From positions 1 to 49,017 of the forward strand of contig CAMFEL010000002.1 in NCBI GenBank assembly GCA_945949385.1: a stretch of DNA of 49,017 nucleotides, written 5' to 3'. Shown piece by piece: positions 15,667-24,086 of this stretch (positions within the stretch are counted from its first letter, which is position 1; each line of letters starts with the position of its first letter). The notes under the pieces are model-generated. The model was not told the DNA's origin. It made no database searches and was given only the letters and a program-made list of their open reading frames with translations. The translations under genes and the position numbers were made by a program. The DNA comes from an uncultured Clostridia bacterium. Its GTDB lineage: Bacteria; Bacillota; Clostridia; Oscillospirales; CAG-272.

Positions 15667-16587
15667 ATGAAAAAGTCGGTTGCAATTATAATTGCGGTTT
15701 TGCTTGCGTCACTGCTTCTTGCGTCCTGCACAAATGCTGACAGTGCTCAGAACGAAAAGCCTCAAATAAAAGCTGAATGGACTAAATATGCAAGCGGCAC
15801 ATCTGAGTGCGCATGGACATACAAAACTCTCATTGCATTTTTCACAAGAGATACGGCAGCGCTTGCGAGCGCTGCCGGCATTGACGAAAAAAGCATAGAA
15901 GATTTTGAAAGCATAGAATTTTCGTCATATGATATATCGGACACCGACGGGAAAGCACCGCTGAGTGTCATTTTTACCGTTTCAAAGAGCTCTTGCGAGG
16001 CTTTTCCGGCGGGAGACTATGAATACACAATTGAAAGTTTCCACAGTTCTCCAGAGATTTTTCCTTTCTGGTATCGGGTTTATGATACCGATACGGAAAA
16101 AACGGACGAAAGCTGCACAAAACTTGCAAAAAGCGTTTGTCAGTATATGATGTCCTGCGCTTACGGTCAGAGTGGCTATGAAAGTCTGAATCCGCAATAT
16201 GACGGGGTAATATACAGTATTATCAAATCAGATATTGCGTTGCTTGGCTCGTGCAGTATGACGGCCGAGAATATCAACAAAAAGGCGAGAGAGCTGTTCG
16301 GGATCTCGGATTTCAATATAACGGACGGGCAAATGGAAGTATACCGAAGTCGTGCAGAGGAGCAGTCTTTGCCTCTTCCCGGCGTGTATTACGATATTGC
16401 GGCTGTTCGTACCGATGGGGGCACTGTGGAATTTGACATACGCTTTTTCGGCGACTGCATGGGGCTTACGGCATCGCACTGTATTACATATTCTTTTGAA
16501 AAAACCGATACAGAATACGGATACAGGCTAAAGGAAGCGACTGTCACAAAGCGCAGCGCCGTTAAACCGGGTTTTTACGAAATATGA
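15667..16587 (+). CDS. Lipoprotein of unknown function
   Basis: A 306-residue secreted protein. The signal peptide (MKKSVAIIIAVLL) ends in lipobox LLASC with the lipidated cysteine at position 21. The mature part is acidic and soluble, with about nine cysteines and no recognised domain or repeat. It has its own promoter and follows a terminator. It begins a run of single-gene or short-operon lipoproteins reaching to 21950. No transporter or enzyme partner indicates its role. Confidence 0.8.
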   Translation: MKKSVAIIIAVLLASLLLASCTNADSAQNEKPQIKAEWTKYASGTSECAWTYKTLIAFFTRDTAALASAAGIDEKSIEDFESIEFSSYDISDTDGKAPLSVIFTVSKSSCEAFPAGDYEYTIESFHSSPEIFPFWYRVYDTDTEKTDESCTKLAKSVCQYMMSCAYGQSGYESLNPQYDGVIYSIIKSDIALLGSCSMTAENINKKARELFGISDFNITDGQMEVYRSRAEEQSLPLPGVYYDIAAVRTDGGTVEFDIRFFGDCMGLTASHCITYSFEKTDTEYGYRLKEATVTKRSAVKPGFYEI

Positions 16588-16634
16588 GTTTTTGCTGATG
16601 TGACTCTGATTTTTTGATTTGTACCAAAAGAATA

Positions 16635-16663
16635 TTGCGAAAAACATATATATTGGATATAGG
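16635..16663 (+). promoter_or_regulatory. Promoter before a tiny ORF and lipoprotein
   Basis: TTGCGA at 16635-16640, 17-nt spacer, TATAGG at 16658-16663. Confidence 0.45.
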
Positions 16664-16689
16664 CACCTTGTACTGCAGGGAGGATCAGT

Positions 16690-16746
16690 ATGGCGTATTT
16701 TAGCAGAGCTTTAAGTTCATCTCCGTGGATTGTGTCTGCGGAATAA
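16690..16746 (+). CDS. 18-codon small ORF with strong ribosome binding site
   Basis: Encodes MAYFSRALSSSPWIVSAE. A GGGAGGATC ribosome binding site sits at ideal distance and a promoter lies 27 nt upstream. It ends 19 nt before the lipoprotein at 16766. It could be a leader peptide, an isolated micropeptide, or the preserved start of a deleted gene. Nothing like it was recognised. Confidence 0.35.
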   Translation: MAYFSRALSSSPWIVSAE

Positions 16747-16765
16747 GTTAAAAGGAGTGCTTTTT

Positions 16766-17164
16766 ATGAAAATAAAATGTGCGGCAGTTATACTATTGGT
16801 TTTAATCATATCCGCCGCTCTTTCCGGGTGCGGCAATTCTGTCAGTATGAATTTTGCGAAAGAGGGCGTGGCGGTTTTTAAGTACGGAGATGCAGATGTG
16901 TCTGAAAAGCTGACCGAGCAGGAGCTCAGCCTGATAAAGAGCATATTCGACGGCAAGAATTTGTACAGTGACCGCCCGTCATGCGGATTTTCCAAAAGTG
17001 TTTCGGTAAAAATAAACGCTTCGCAGACTTTTTGCTTTGCCTGCGACACTTGCCCCATTATATATTGGGCGGAAAAAGGCAAGTATTTCAATATTACAGA
17101 AAAAGAACAGGAAAAGCTGTATGAAATACTGGACGCATACGGATTCAGCTTCCCCTGCGTTTAA
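16766..17164 (+). CDS. Small lipoprotein of unknown function
   Basis: A 132-residue secreted protein with lipobox LSGC (lipidated Cys22). The mature part includes FKYGDADVSEKLTEQE, then KYFNITEKEQEKLYEILD near the end: an alternating strand/helix pattern without a recognised family. An AAGGAG ribosome binding site precedes the ATG at 16766. The next gene begins 32 nt later, so the two are probably co-transcribed. Confidence 0.75.
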   Translation: MKIKCAAVILLVLIISAALSGCGNSVSMNFAKEGVAVFKYGDADVSEKLTEQELSLIKSIFDGKNLYSDRPSCGFSKSVSVKINASQTFCFACDTCPIIYWAEKGKYFNITEKEQEKLYEILDAYGFSFPCV

Positions 17165-17196
17165 GTTGACAAACCGATTTTGAAGACGGAGTAATA

Positions 17197-17805
17197 ATGA
17201 AAATTGAAAAAATAAGCGTAATCGGCGATGGATTTGTCAGTTGCCGTTCGGGATTCTATCGTTCGGAAAATATACTGTCCGAACATACGCGGTATAACTT
17301 TACAAAAGGTGTGAACAGGCTGGAGGGAGATATTGACGACGAGAACTGGTCGGTAAGCTATTTATTATCCATGCACAGCATCCGCCCAAAAGATTTTATC
17401 CTTTTCGGAGATGTGAAAGTGGAGATAAACGGCGAGGCGTCAACTCTTGCAGAAATTGAAAAATACACCTGCTATATGGATTCGCTGTATCCCGATTTCG
17501 GGAAGAGGAAAACAGTCAGACAGCTTGTGACGGTTGGACTTAAAAACAACAAAATGACAGAGACAGCCGATAATCTGAGGGAAATGTTCTGTATGTCTAT
17601 GGATCGCTTTGACCGACCCGTGCGGGCTGTGGGAAACGAACGGTATAAGGCTATGGCTGCCATTGGGTACAGCCGCGGAAAGCAGGTATACTGCTTCCCG
17701 TGGCTCAGCAAAAGCAGATTTGATTATTTTCACGGAAATATGACAGGTCTTTTGGAGATTCTTGAGCGGCTTGGCGTTGTCGTAATATTGCCGGTGGGCA
17801 AATGA
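17197..17805 (+). CDS. Unknown protein, possible degenerate ABC-type ATPase
   Basis: A 202-residue soluble protein. The segment EGDIDDENWSVSYLL (about 43-57), after a NFTKGVNRL strand, sits where an ABC ATPase would have its Walker A loop, but the GxxGxGKST residues are replaced and the lysine is gone. Near the C terminus, RAVGNERYKAMAAIGYSRGK resembles the signature helix region, and VYCFPWLSKSRFDY followed by LLEILERLGVVVILPVG resembles Walker B and the D/H-loop strands, again without the catalytic Asp-Glu. This reading is by pattern only. It may be a pseudo-ATPase that binds but does not hydrolyse nucleotide, or an unrelated fold. It lies between lipoprotein genes; GGAG precedes the start. 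Confidence 0.6.
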   Translation: MKIEKISVIGDGFVSCRSGFYRSENILSEHTRYNFTKGVNRLEGDIDDENWSVSYLLSMHSIRPKDFILFGDVKVEINGEASTLAEIEKYTCYMDSLYPDFGKRKTVRQLVTVGLKNNKMTETADNLREMFCMSMDRFDRPVRAVGNERYKAMAAIGYSRGKQVYCFPWLSKSRFDYFHGNMTGLLEILERLGVVVILPVGK

Positions 17806-17849
17806 AAAAATGAAAACAGCGGATTTGTATATAGAATTCGGAGGATATA

Positions 17850-18737
17850 ATGGAACATTCAAATATTTTATTGAAAGAAAAAACGAGCCGTAGAGGATAT
17901 TTGAAAAGCATTATCGCGCTTTTGCTTTGCGTAATAATGCTGCTGTCGATCAGCGCTTGCGGTACGGGAAAAACGGATGCTGGCAGTGAGACCGACGGTT
18001 TTACAAACTCCGATTTCAAGGGAATGTATATATGCCGCGGCGAAATATATGAAAAGTTTATAAGCGATTCGGAGGAATACATCCCGTATATCAGCTTTGA
18101 CGGCAACGGAGCCTGTACGGCGCGTATATACTATATAGGCGGTCTTACCTATGTTCCGGGGACATACAGCGTCAGCGGAAATACAATGGCGGTAGATTTT
18201 GACCTTACATATTCGGCGGTTTGGGACCCCAAAGGCGAAATGCAGGAATTGTATATGGGCGAGTCGTATACTTTTTCAGTAACCGATAAAGAGCATATAA
18301 ATATCAAGAACGGATTTTATGCGGTGGATGACGGAGATTTATTTGAAAAGGTTTCCAATGAGCCGCAAAGACTGCCCGAGGAATCGGAATTCAAAAGCTA
18401 TATGGGCATTTATTACTGTCAGTCCGGCAGCTACGCCGACGCGGATATTAAGGATGACACCATGCCTTATGTGTATATCGCAAAGGAAGGACTTTGCTGT
18501 TTGCATATAAATTCTGCCGGCGGGGACTACGGACGCGATATATGGGGCGCATATTCGTTGGAGGACGGAAAAATTCGTATTTCCGAAATGAAGTTCCAAT
18601 ATGAAGAAGACAAGGATCCGGACAGTAACAACATACCGCATGAGTATGTTTTTGAGATTACGGACGAGAACACTCTGACAATTGACAGGGGATTTTACAA
18701 TGCGTCGGCGGGGGATGTGTTCGTAAGAGGGCAGTAA
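17850..18737 (+). CDS. Lipoprotein with two repeated domains
   Basis: A 295-residue lipoprotein; lipidated Cys37 in LLSISACGTG. The mature part has two similar halves. Half one runs from FKGMYICRG to NGFYAVDDGDLFEKV and half two from YMGIYYCQSGSY to RGFYNASAGDVFVRG; each ends with the same G-F-Y...GD(L/V)F pattern, so it is an internal duplication of about 115 residues. This beta-rich, lipocalin-like pattern is common in uncharacterised Firmicute lipoproteins. GGAGG precedes the ATG. The signal region is nearly identical in DNA to that of the next gene. Confidence 0.75.
   Translation: MEHSNILLKEKTSRRGYLKSIIALLLCVIMLLSISACGTGKTDAGSETDGFTNSDFKGMYICRGEIYEKFISDSEEYIPYISFDGNGACTARIYYIGGLTYVPGTYSVSGNTMAVDFDLTYSAVWDPKGEMQELYMGESYTFSVTDKEHINIKNGFYAVDDGDLFEKVSNEPQRLPEESEFKSYMGIYYCQSGSYADADIKDDTMPYVYIAKEGLCCLHINSAGGDYGRDIWGAYSLEDGKIRISEMKFQYEEDKDPDSNNIPHEYVFEITDENTLTIDRGFYNASAGDVFVRGQ
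17895..17982 (+). repeat. Signal-peptide DNA repeat, copy 1
   Basis: This 88-bp stretch, encoding the membrane helix, lipobox and first mature residues, matches 18836-18923 with only two mismatches by my alignment. The flanking coding sequences are unrelated. Confidence 0.85.
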
Positions 18738-18790
18738 AGGAGCACGGCGCGGTTTGACAGTTTTTGAAACAATATTAACGGAGGAGTAAA

Positions 18791-19828
18791 ATGAAGAACG
18801 CAAAAGATTTTTCGGCAGGAGCACCGACGCGAGACGGATATTTGAAAAGCATTATCGCGCTTTTGCTTTGCGTAATAATGCTGCTGTCGGTCTGCGCTTG
18901 CGGTACGGGAAAAACGGATGCTGACGCTGAGACAACAAATGCAGTCACTTCGGACACAGCGAAGTCCGACGGCACGGAGACTGCCGATTACATAAGCGAA
19001 AATGAAGTCGGGAAAAAGGTAAGCTCCGAAAACCTGCTTTGCATTGTTTCAAAATATATGACATCTATGCTGAGTGACATCAGCGATGAGGCTGAAGTCC
19101 CGTTTGAAAGCGTTTTCAGATATTTTAAGTTTAACGGCTGTTATGATTCGGTAAACGGCGGCGTGAGAGAAGAAATGAAGCAATACTTCAGCGAAACGGA
19201 CATGACTTTTACCGTGCCGTCTTATATCGCCGACAAATATCTGTGCGACCGCTTTAACACTGTTGCCGATCACACGGTTGACGAATACGACAGCGAAAAG
19301 GACGCCTATGTGTTCAAAACTGTAACGGGCGGGCCTTCGTATATTTATGATTTGCTTGGGTATGATTTTGATTATGCAAACGATTTGTACACATTGGATG
19401 TGTCGTGTAGTATATCGCTTGATACCGAATATTTAAGGACTCCCCAAAGACTGGTGTTTCAAATATGGTTTAAGGACGGAGCATACAGATTTGTTTCCGT
19501 CAGACACGCAAAAACGGTTGTGATTTCAGCCGACGGCGGCAAGGTGCTTTCCGACCGGTACGGGCGTATTGAGGTAGGTGAATACGGGGAAGCAAATGCA
19601 TATAAGCATTGGTGGCTGATGGCTGCGGATACCGAAGGAGAGTACACCCTGCATCCCGCTGTTGACGGCGAAAAAGCGCTGTGCATCATTGACGGTACTC
19701 TTGTTATCAAAGAGAAAGAGAACTGGCACGACAGCGCGCAGACGGCGGAGTTCGCGTACGTCTTGAGACGGCAGATGACGGCACGGTCAGCCTGCGTATT
19801 ACCGACGGAGAGAAAGATTTGTATATAG
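18791..19828 (+). CDS. Lipoprotein of unknown function, frameshifted near its 3' end
   Basis: A 345-residue frame; lipidated Cys37 in LLSVCACGTG, then an acidic linker and a soluble alpha/beta domain (about 70-225) followed by a beta-rich region with GRIEVGEYGEANAYKHWWLM and ALCIIDGTLVIKE. Protein quality is good up to about HDSAQ near 19738 and then breaks down into an Arg/Thr-rich tail. The correct continuation lies in another frame (19756-19959). A two-base expansion in the GCGCGC tract near 19733-19738 would explain it: removing one GC joins the frames as HDSADGGVRVRLET. It is either a recent pseudogene, a phase-variable site or an assembly error. Confidence 0.7.
   Translation: MKNAKDFSAGAPTRDGYLKSIIALLLCVIMLLSVCACGTGKTDADAETTNAVTSDTAKSDGTETADYISENEVGKKVSSENLLCIVSKYMTSMLSDISDEAEVPFESVFRYFKFNGCYDSVNGGVREEMKQYFSETDMTFTVPSYIADKYLCDRFNTVADHTVDEYDSEKDAYVFKTVTGGPSYIYDLLGYDFDYANDLYTLDVSCSISLDTEYLRTPQRLVFQIWFKDGAYRFVSVRHAKTVVISADGGKVLSDRYGRIEVGEYGEANAYKHWWLMAADTEGEYTLHPAVDGEKALCIIDGTLVIKEKENWHDSAQTAEFAYVLRRQMTARSACVLPTERKICI
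18836..18923 (+). repeat. Signal-peptide DNA repeat, copy 2
   Basis: Second copy of the 88-bp segment at 17895-17982, offset by 941 bp, encoding the same helix and lipobox at the same residue positions. Confidence 0.85.
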
Positions 19829-19959
19829 ACCCGCGGGCGGACTCTTTGCTCAGCGACAAGCCATACGGGTGGAAGCTTGAAGAAGTTCTCGAAAAGACCG
19901 ATGGAAACGGCAATACTGTTGTTGAACGTGTTCCGATAACATCATATGAGGAGTATTAA
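19756..19959 (+). pseudogene. Out-of-frame C-terminal part of the preceding lipoprotein
   Basis: Reads VRLETADDGTVSLRITDGEK and later KPYGWKLEEVLEKTDGNG, ending at TAA 19957-19959. It has normal codon use but no start codon or ribosome binding site. It continues the lipoprotein of 18791 after a frameshift. Confidence 0.65.
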
Positions 19960-20075
19960 AATATAAATAAGATAAAAGAAAAAATAGGTCATTTGGGAAT
20001 TTCTAGCCAAGGATATTTTATGGACAAAATAGATTGTTTTTGTTGGATAAGTCAATTTGAATAATTGGAGGAATA

Positions 20076-20615
20076 ATGAAAATGATTATATTAATTAATG
20101 GTCCTTTTGGGGTTGGAAAAACCTCGGTTGCAACTCTTTTAAATGAAAATCTTGAGAATTATATAATTTTTGACCCTGAGGAAATCGGTAGTATGCTTCG
20201 TAATATTGTTACAGAGGACATACAGTATCAGAAGGAAAAAACCGATGATTTTCAAGACATTATATTATGGAAAGAATTAACTGTACTAATTGCAGCAAAG
20301 TTGATGGCTACATATAATACAAATCTAATTATACCTATGACTATTTATAAATTGGAGTATTTTAATTATATTATTTCAGAGCTAAAAAAAATAGATTCTC
20401 AAGTTTATCATTTTTGTTTGCTGGCACAAAGACAGACAATTGCAGATAGATTGTTAGAACGAGGGGAAAAGATCGGATCTTGGCCTTTCAAACAAATTGA
20501 CAAATGCTTATATTCTTTTGAACACAACTTTGAAATGTTTGGACAGATAATTTTTACTGATTGTTTATCTGTAAAAGAGATTACATCTGCTATTCTAAAC
20601 ACTGTTTTAGAATAG
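20076..20615 (+). CDS. TmrB-like P-loop kinase (tunicamycin-resistance family)
   Basis: A 179-residue P-loop protein. Walker A is NGPFGVGKTS near residues 8-17. FDPEEIGSMLRNIV, IIPMTIYKLEYFN, VYHFCLLAQRQTIADRLLERGE and SWPFKQIDKCL match, in order, the characteristic segments of Bacillus TmrB, an ATP-binding protein that protects against tunicamycin. The usual reading is a small-molecule kinase or nucleotide-binding resistance protein. The start at 20076 has GGAGG upstream. The gene is markedly more AT-rich than its neighbours and lies beside decayed sequence, which suggests recent transfer. Whether it gives tunicamycin resistance here is not known. Confidence 0.85.
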   Translation: MKMIILINGPFGVGKTSVATLLNENLENYIIFDPEEIGSMLRNIVTEDIQYQKEKTDDFQDIILWKELTVLIAAKLMATYNTNLIIPMTIYKLEYFNYIISELKKIDSQVYHFCLLAQRQTIADRLLERGEKIGSWPFKQIDKCLYSFEHNFEMFGQIIFTDCLSVKEITSAILNTVLE

Positions 20616-21119
20616 AAATTACAATAATAAGAGGCGCGTTTCAAACATTATACATTTATTTTTGGGGAGATTTTAAAATGGTTTTATTGTGGTGTATTAT
20701 AACATAATTTGAGAGGATTTAACTTGAACGAGATTGATTATTATTATTATTATTTAGCAAACATGAATCTCAACAGATTTCCTGGGATAAAAGATAACGA
20801 TATTTTCTTTTTGAAACCTAGCATTTCTAGTGGAGTAAATTGGCTTGATCCTCCACAATTGAAGCTTCGGTGCGGTTGGGGATGTCCGGTCAACCAAACA
20901 AATGCCGTGGTGCGACCGCTTGTTAAAGCTTGATACCGACGCGATAATGACTGTGAAAATGACATACCGCTATGATAAAGACAAAATTGGTTATATTCTG
21001 TGCGGTGCAGAGGCTTAGGATGAATATGCCGGTTGAAAAAGCACGGTTCAAAAGCATACATTAAGTTGATTTTTCGCACGGCGGGCTGTATAATAGCAGC
21101 AGGAAAGGAGCGGCATTAT
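20616..21119 (+). other. Gene-poor, decayed intergenic stretch
   Basis: About 500 nt without an intact gene. A 38-codon fragment at 20902-21018 (reading KLDTDAIMTVKMTYRYDKDK and ending in CGAEA) has protein-like character but no upstream continuation, and looks like the tail of a lost gene. A TTA/ATT run near 20725-20755 and AT-rich flanks mark an old junction between TmrB-like DNA and the older lipoprotein region. No transposase or clear terminal repeats were seen. Confidence 0.4.
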
Positions 21120-21950
21120 ATGAAAAAAGTAATTGTACTGATCGCTGCGCTGCTTATGACGGCGGCGCTGCTTGCAGGCTGCGGATTTGTTGTTGTAAAA
21201 AACGGATACGGTGAAAATTCTGCCGATATACCGCCGAAAGGCGATACTACGGAGGAAAGCTCGCAGACTTCCCATGAGTCGACGGGTACAGCCGACGGAG
21301 AAGCGTATGAAGAATACGAGGAAATTCTGGAGGATTACGGAAGAATCGTGGATTTCCGGCTTTCCTCATCATATAAGGACGATACGGACAACGGAAAGTA
21401 TCCCGATCTTGAATCTGATTTGGAAGATTATATGAGTGACGAAGATATACACGGGGTGCGGGAAGCGAAGCTTCAGTACAGGTGGTCCTGTATGCTTGCC
21501 GATATGACTGCCGACATGAAAAATCCGTCGCGGGACTCCTTCGGCTATATTTTCAAGGATCTTGACGGCGACGGTACGCAGGAGCTTTTATGGGTAAGCT
21601 CGGATTATAATACGGTGTTTGCGGTGTTTGCCGTTTATGACGGTGACGCGGAGCTTATTGACGCTTACTGGCCGAGATACAGCGGCGTCGTTACCGACGG
21701 CGGCGAGCTGTATACACTGAGCAGCAGCGGCGCGGACACCTTTGAATATGCCGTGTCAAGGCTTGATAAAGACAAGGAAAATCCTCTCAAATCCGCAAAA
21801 AGATTCGGCTGTCAGTCCGGACAGTATTATGCGGATATTGACGGCACCGCTGTAAGTATCAGTGAGGAGGACTTTCAAAAGCTTCTCTCGGAAAACCCCT
21901 TTGAATTCGGTCAAAGCTGGAAAGAAAATAAAATGTATTTGCTTAAATGA
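21120..21950 (+). CDS. Lipoprotein with a calcium-loop-like (FG-GAP/VCBS-type) motif
   Basis: A 276-residue lipoprotein; lipobox LLAGC with lipidated Cys21, then a Ser/Thr/Glu-rich linker (about 30-65). The mature domain contains FKDLDGDGTQELLWV, a DxDxDG-type metal-binding loop of the kind found in FG-GAP/VCBS blades, followed by repeated short strands. An AAAGGAG ribosome binding site sets the ATG at 21120. It is a single gene closed by a strong terminator. Binding partner unknown. Confidence 0.78.
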   Translation: MKKVIVLIAALLMTAALLAGCGFVVVKNGYGENSADIPPKGDTTEESSQTSHESTGTADGEAYEEYEEILEDYGRIVDFRLSSSYKDDTDNGKYPDLESDLEDYMSDEDIHGVREAKLQYRWSCMLADMTADMKNPSRDSFGYIFKDLDGDGTQELLWVSSDYNTVFAVFAVYDGDAELIDAYWPRYSGVVTDGGELYTLSSSGADTFEYAVSRLDKDKENPLKSAKRFGCQSGQYYADIDGTAVSISEEDFQKLLSENPFEFGQSWKENKMYLLK

Positions 21951-21980
21951 TCCGAATACAGATACGGATCTGCATATCAA

Positions 21981-22013
21981 AACAGCAGCAGGCGGGAGCC
22001 TGCTGCTGTTTTG
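21981..22013. terminator. Strong bidirectional terminator
   Basis: AACAGCAGCAGGC (21981-21993) pairs with GCCTGCTGCTGTT (21998-22010) and has T runs on both strands. It serves the lipoprotein gene on the left and the TetR gene arriving from the right. Confidence 0.85.
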
Positions 22014-22041
22014 TGTGTAACCGCCTTGGCGGGAAAACGCA

Positions 22042-22611
22042 TTATTTCAGCATATTTTCTATTATTTCAAGCTGCTTTTTTGTTTCTTGTGCCGTCATGG
22101 GGATAAGGGCGTTGTGCTTTGCCAAGCCTTCCAAAAGGCATATTATATGCAGCGCCGCAGCACGGCAGTTTTCGCAGGAATATGCGCCCTGCTCACAGCC
22201 CAGCCGTATCATTTCGGCAACGATGTCGACAGAGTTTTCTGCGCGCTTTACTATCAGCGCGTGACACTCGGGACAGCTTGCGGCAAATTCGTTTACGGCG
22301 TTGTCTATATACTCCTTCGGGTTGAAAAGATGCTTTATCCTGCTTCTGAGAAAAGCATTCAGCATCAATGCCCCGGGAATGCCGTTTTTCATGGCTTTGT
22401 CAAGCGCCGAAAAAGCGTTATTTTGCTCGGTTTCTATAAGACGGGTGAAAATCTCCTTTGTGGAGGAAAAATGCCGGTACAGCCCGCCGCGGGACAGCCC
22501 GCACTGGATGCGGATATCCTCCATGGCAACTGCCGCATACCCTTTTTCTGCAAAAAGAGCGCGTGCGGTGTCCAGTATTTTCAGACGGGTAAGATCGCCT
22601 CTTGTGCTCAT
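22042..22611 (-). CDS. TetR/AcrR-family transcriptional regulator
   Basis: A 189-residue one-component regulator. The N-terminal helix-turn-helix is typical: ILDTARALFAEKGYAAVAMEDI, then GLSRGGLYRHFSSTKEIF. The C-terminal helical part (about 65-189), which binds a ligand, has several cysteines. It is the second gene of a two-gene unit, 27 nt after the transporter, with AGAGGTGG before the ATG. The perfect 30-bp palindrome at 24087-24116 in front of the transporter is its likely operator, so it should repress its own operon until a ligand is present. Confidence 0.9.
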   Translation of the reverse strand: MSTRGDLTRLKILDTARALFAEKGYAAVAMEDIRIQCGLSRGGLYRHFSSTKEIFTRLIETEQNNAFSALDKAMKNGIPGALMLNAFLRSRIKHLFNPKEYIDNAVNEFAASCPECHALIVKRAENSVDIVAEMIRLGCEQGAYSCENCRAAALHIICLLEGLAKHNALIPMTAQETKKQLEIIENMLK

Positions 22612-22638
22612 ATAACCACCTCTGCGGTTATTATAGCA

Positions 22639-24069
22639 TTATTTTTCCTCTTTTTCAACGGGTTTTACGCCGAGAGACTCTCTGACCACCTCTTCCGAGT
22701 AGTGAGAGGGCATTTTGAAGCAGGCGAAAAAGCCCACGATACACATAATGCAGACGATGACGGGCACGCAGAACACGCCCACCTTCCAGGTCTCGCCCTC
22801 GATGACGACACCGTCAATAACCTTCTGCACCTGAACATTCTTTATGTATTCATAAACAAGGCCGGTGGAAACTGCTGCGACCGCAGAGGTGGCAAGTGAC
22901 TGAACCGCGAAGTACATAGCTGTGTGATCCTTGCCGGTGACCTTGAATTCCATAGCGGCGATCTGCGACGGGATCATATAAGGCGTTGCAAAGAACGCGC
23001 CTATGGCGAAGCTGCCCAGCGTTCCGCCCGCACAGCCGATGATTATTCTAATGGTTTCGTTGTGGGGGAAGAAGTATTCGCTGCCTACGCAGAAATTAAG
23101 TATGGCAACGGCAAAGGTCAGAAGACACACCTGATAGCTGAAGCGAATGCCTTTTTTGTTTATGAGCTTGTAGTACAAGAACAGCATGAGAGGTACGGGG
23201 GCAAAGGCGCAGGTGTTCATTATTGCCCCGTAGGTTGCACTGAGATTCATAACGCCGGAAATAAGTGTGTTCTGCGCGGAAAGGAACATCTGCAGTCCGA
23301 AGTACGCGCAGGCGTTGGGCAGAAGCCAGCGGAGAAACAGCTTATTTTTGACAGTTGCCTTAAGGCTGTCCGTAAGCTTAACTCTTGCCTCGGGGAGATA
23401 GTCCTTGCCCTCGCCGTACTTTTCGCCCTCTTTGATGATAAACAGGGGGATAAGCATGGTGAGCATAATGGGCGTTGCCAGCATAACCAGCTTTTTGATG
23501 TTTACGCCGCTGCCGATAAACACGGGGATAAGGGCGTATACAAGGCAGTAGCCGATGGTATCGAAAAAGGATTTGAAACTGCCCACTCTGGTGCGCTGCT
23601 TTTCGTCCTTGCAGACGCTGGAAAGGCTGCCGTAAAAGGTAATGAGCGACAGGGTGTAGGAGGTAAAGAACACCAGAAGCATAGCGCACATCCATACGGT
23701 GTTGACCAGGCTGTTTTCGCGCCATACAAGGGGAGTCCATGCAAGCACATAGCTTGCCACCATGGGGATAAAGGCGATGACGATGGCGGGGCGTCTGCGA
23801 CCCCATTTAGTTCTCAGATTGTCCGTAAAGGAGGCGAGAGGGATGTCCACCAGACCGTCAAAAATCTTTCCTACCATCCACAGCACGCCGAAAATGGAGG
23901 GCATAATGAGACAGTAGCCGGAAAGGCTCCAGGTGTCAATGTTGGCGGTAAGTCCCGCAGGGTTCACCGCGTCGGTGAAATAAGCGCCCAGCAGTACCAT
24001 AAGGAGGTTGGGACCGAAACCGCTGGCGGCATAAAGAAATTCTTTCCACTTTTTGTCGAGGGATGCCAT
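22639..24069 (-). CDS. MFS transporter of the GPH (sugar:cation symporter) type
   Basis: A 476-residue membrane protein with about 12 hydrophobic segments. GKIFDGLVDIPLASFTDN and LRTKWGRRRPAIV correspond to the cytoplasmic loop 2-3 signature of the glycoside-pentoside-hexuronide symporter group. A long loop (YGEGKDYLPEARVKL) separates the two halves. The usual substrate is a glycoside or sugar acid taken up with a cation. However, control by a TetR regulator and the lack of any glycosidase nearby leave other substrates, or efflux, possible. I chose the ATG at 24069; AAAGG lies about 11 nt upstream, whereas the ATG at 24078 abuts it. Confidence 0.85.
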   Translation of the reverse strand: MASLDKKWKEFLYAASGFGPNLLMVLLGAYFTDAVNPAGLTANIDTWSLSGYCLIMPSIFGVLWMVGKIFDGLVDIPLASFTDNLRTKWGRRRPAIVIAFIPMVASYVLAWTPLVWRENSLVNTVWMCAMLLVFFTSYTLSLITFYGSLSSVCKDEKQRTRVGSFKSFFDTIGYCLVYALIPVFIGSGVNIKKLVMLATPIMLTMLIPLFIIKEGEKYGEGKDYLPEARVKLTDSLKATVKNKLFLRWLLPNACAYFGLQMFLSAQNTLISGVMNLSATYGAIMNTCAFAPVPLMLFLYYKLINKKGIRFSYQVCLLTFAVAILNFCVGSEYFFPHNETIRIIIGCAGGTLGSFAIGAFFATPYMIPSQIAAMEFKVTGKDHTAMYFAVQSLATSAVAAVSTGLVYEYIKNVQVQKVIDGVVIEGETWKVGVFCVPVIVCIMCIVGFFACFKMPSHYSEEVVRESLGVKPVEKEEK

Positions 24070-24086
24070 AAAATACATTTCCTTTC

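Noticed and set aside
20709..20933. 74-codon plus-strand frame with a poly-Tyr run
   Set aside because: The Tyr run comes from a TAT/ATT repeat, there is no clear ribosome binding site, and the frame ends in decayed sequence.
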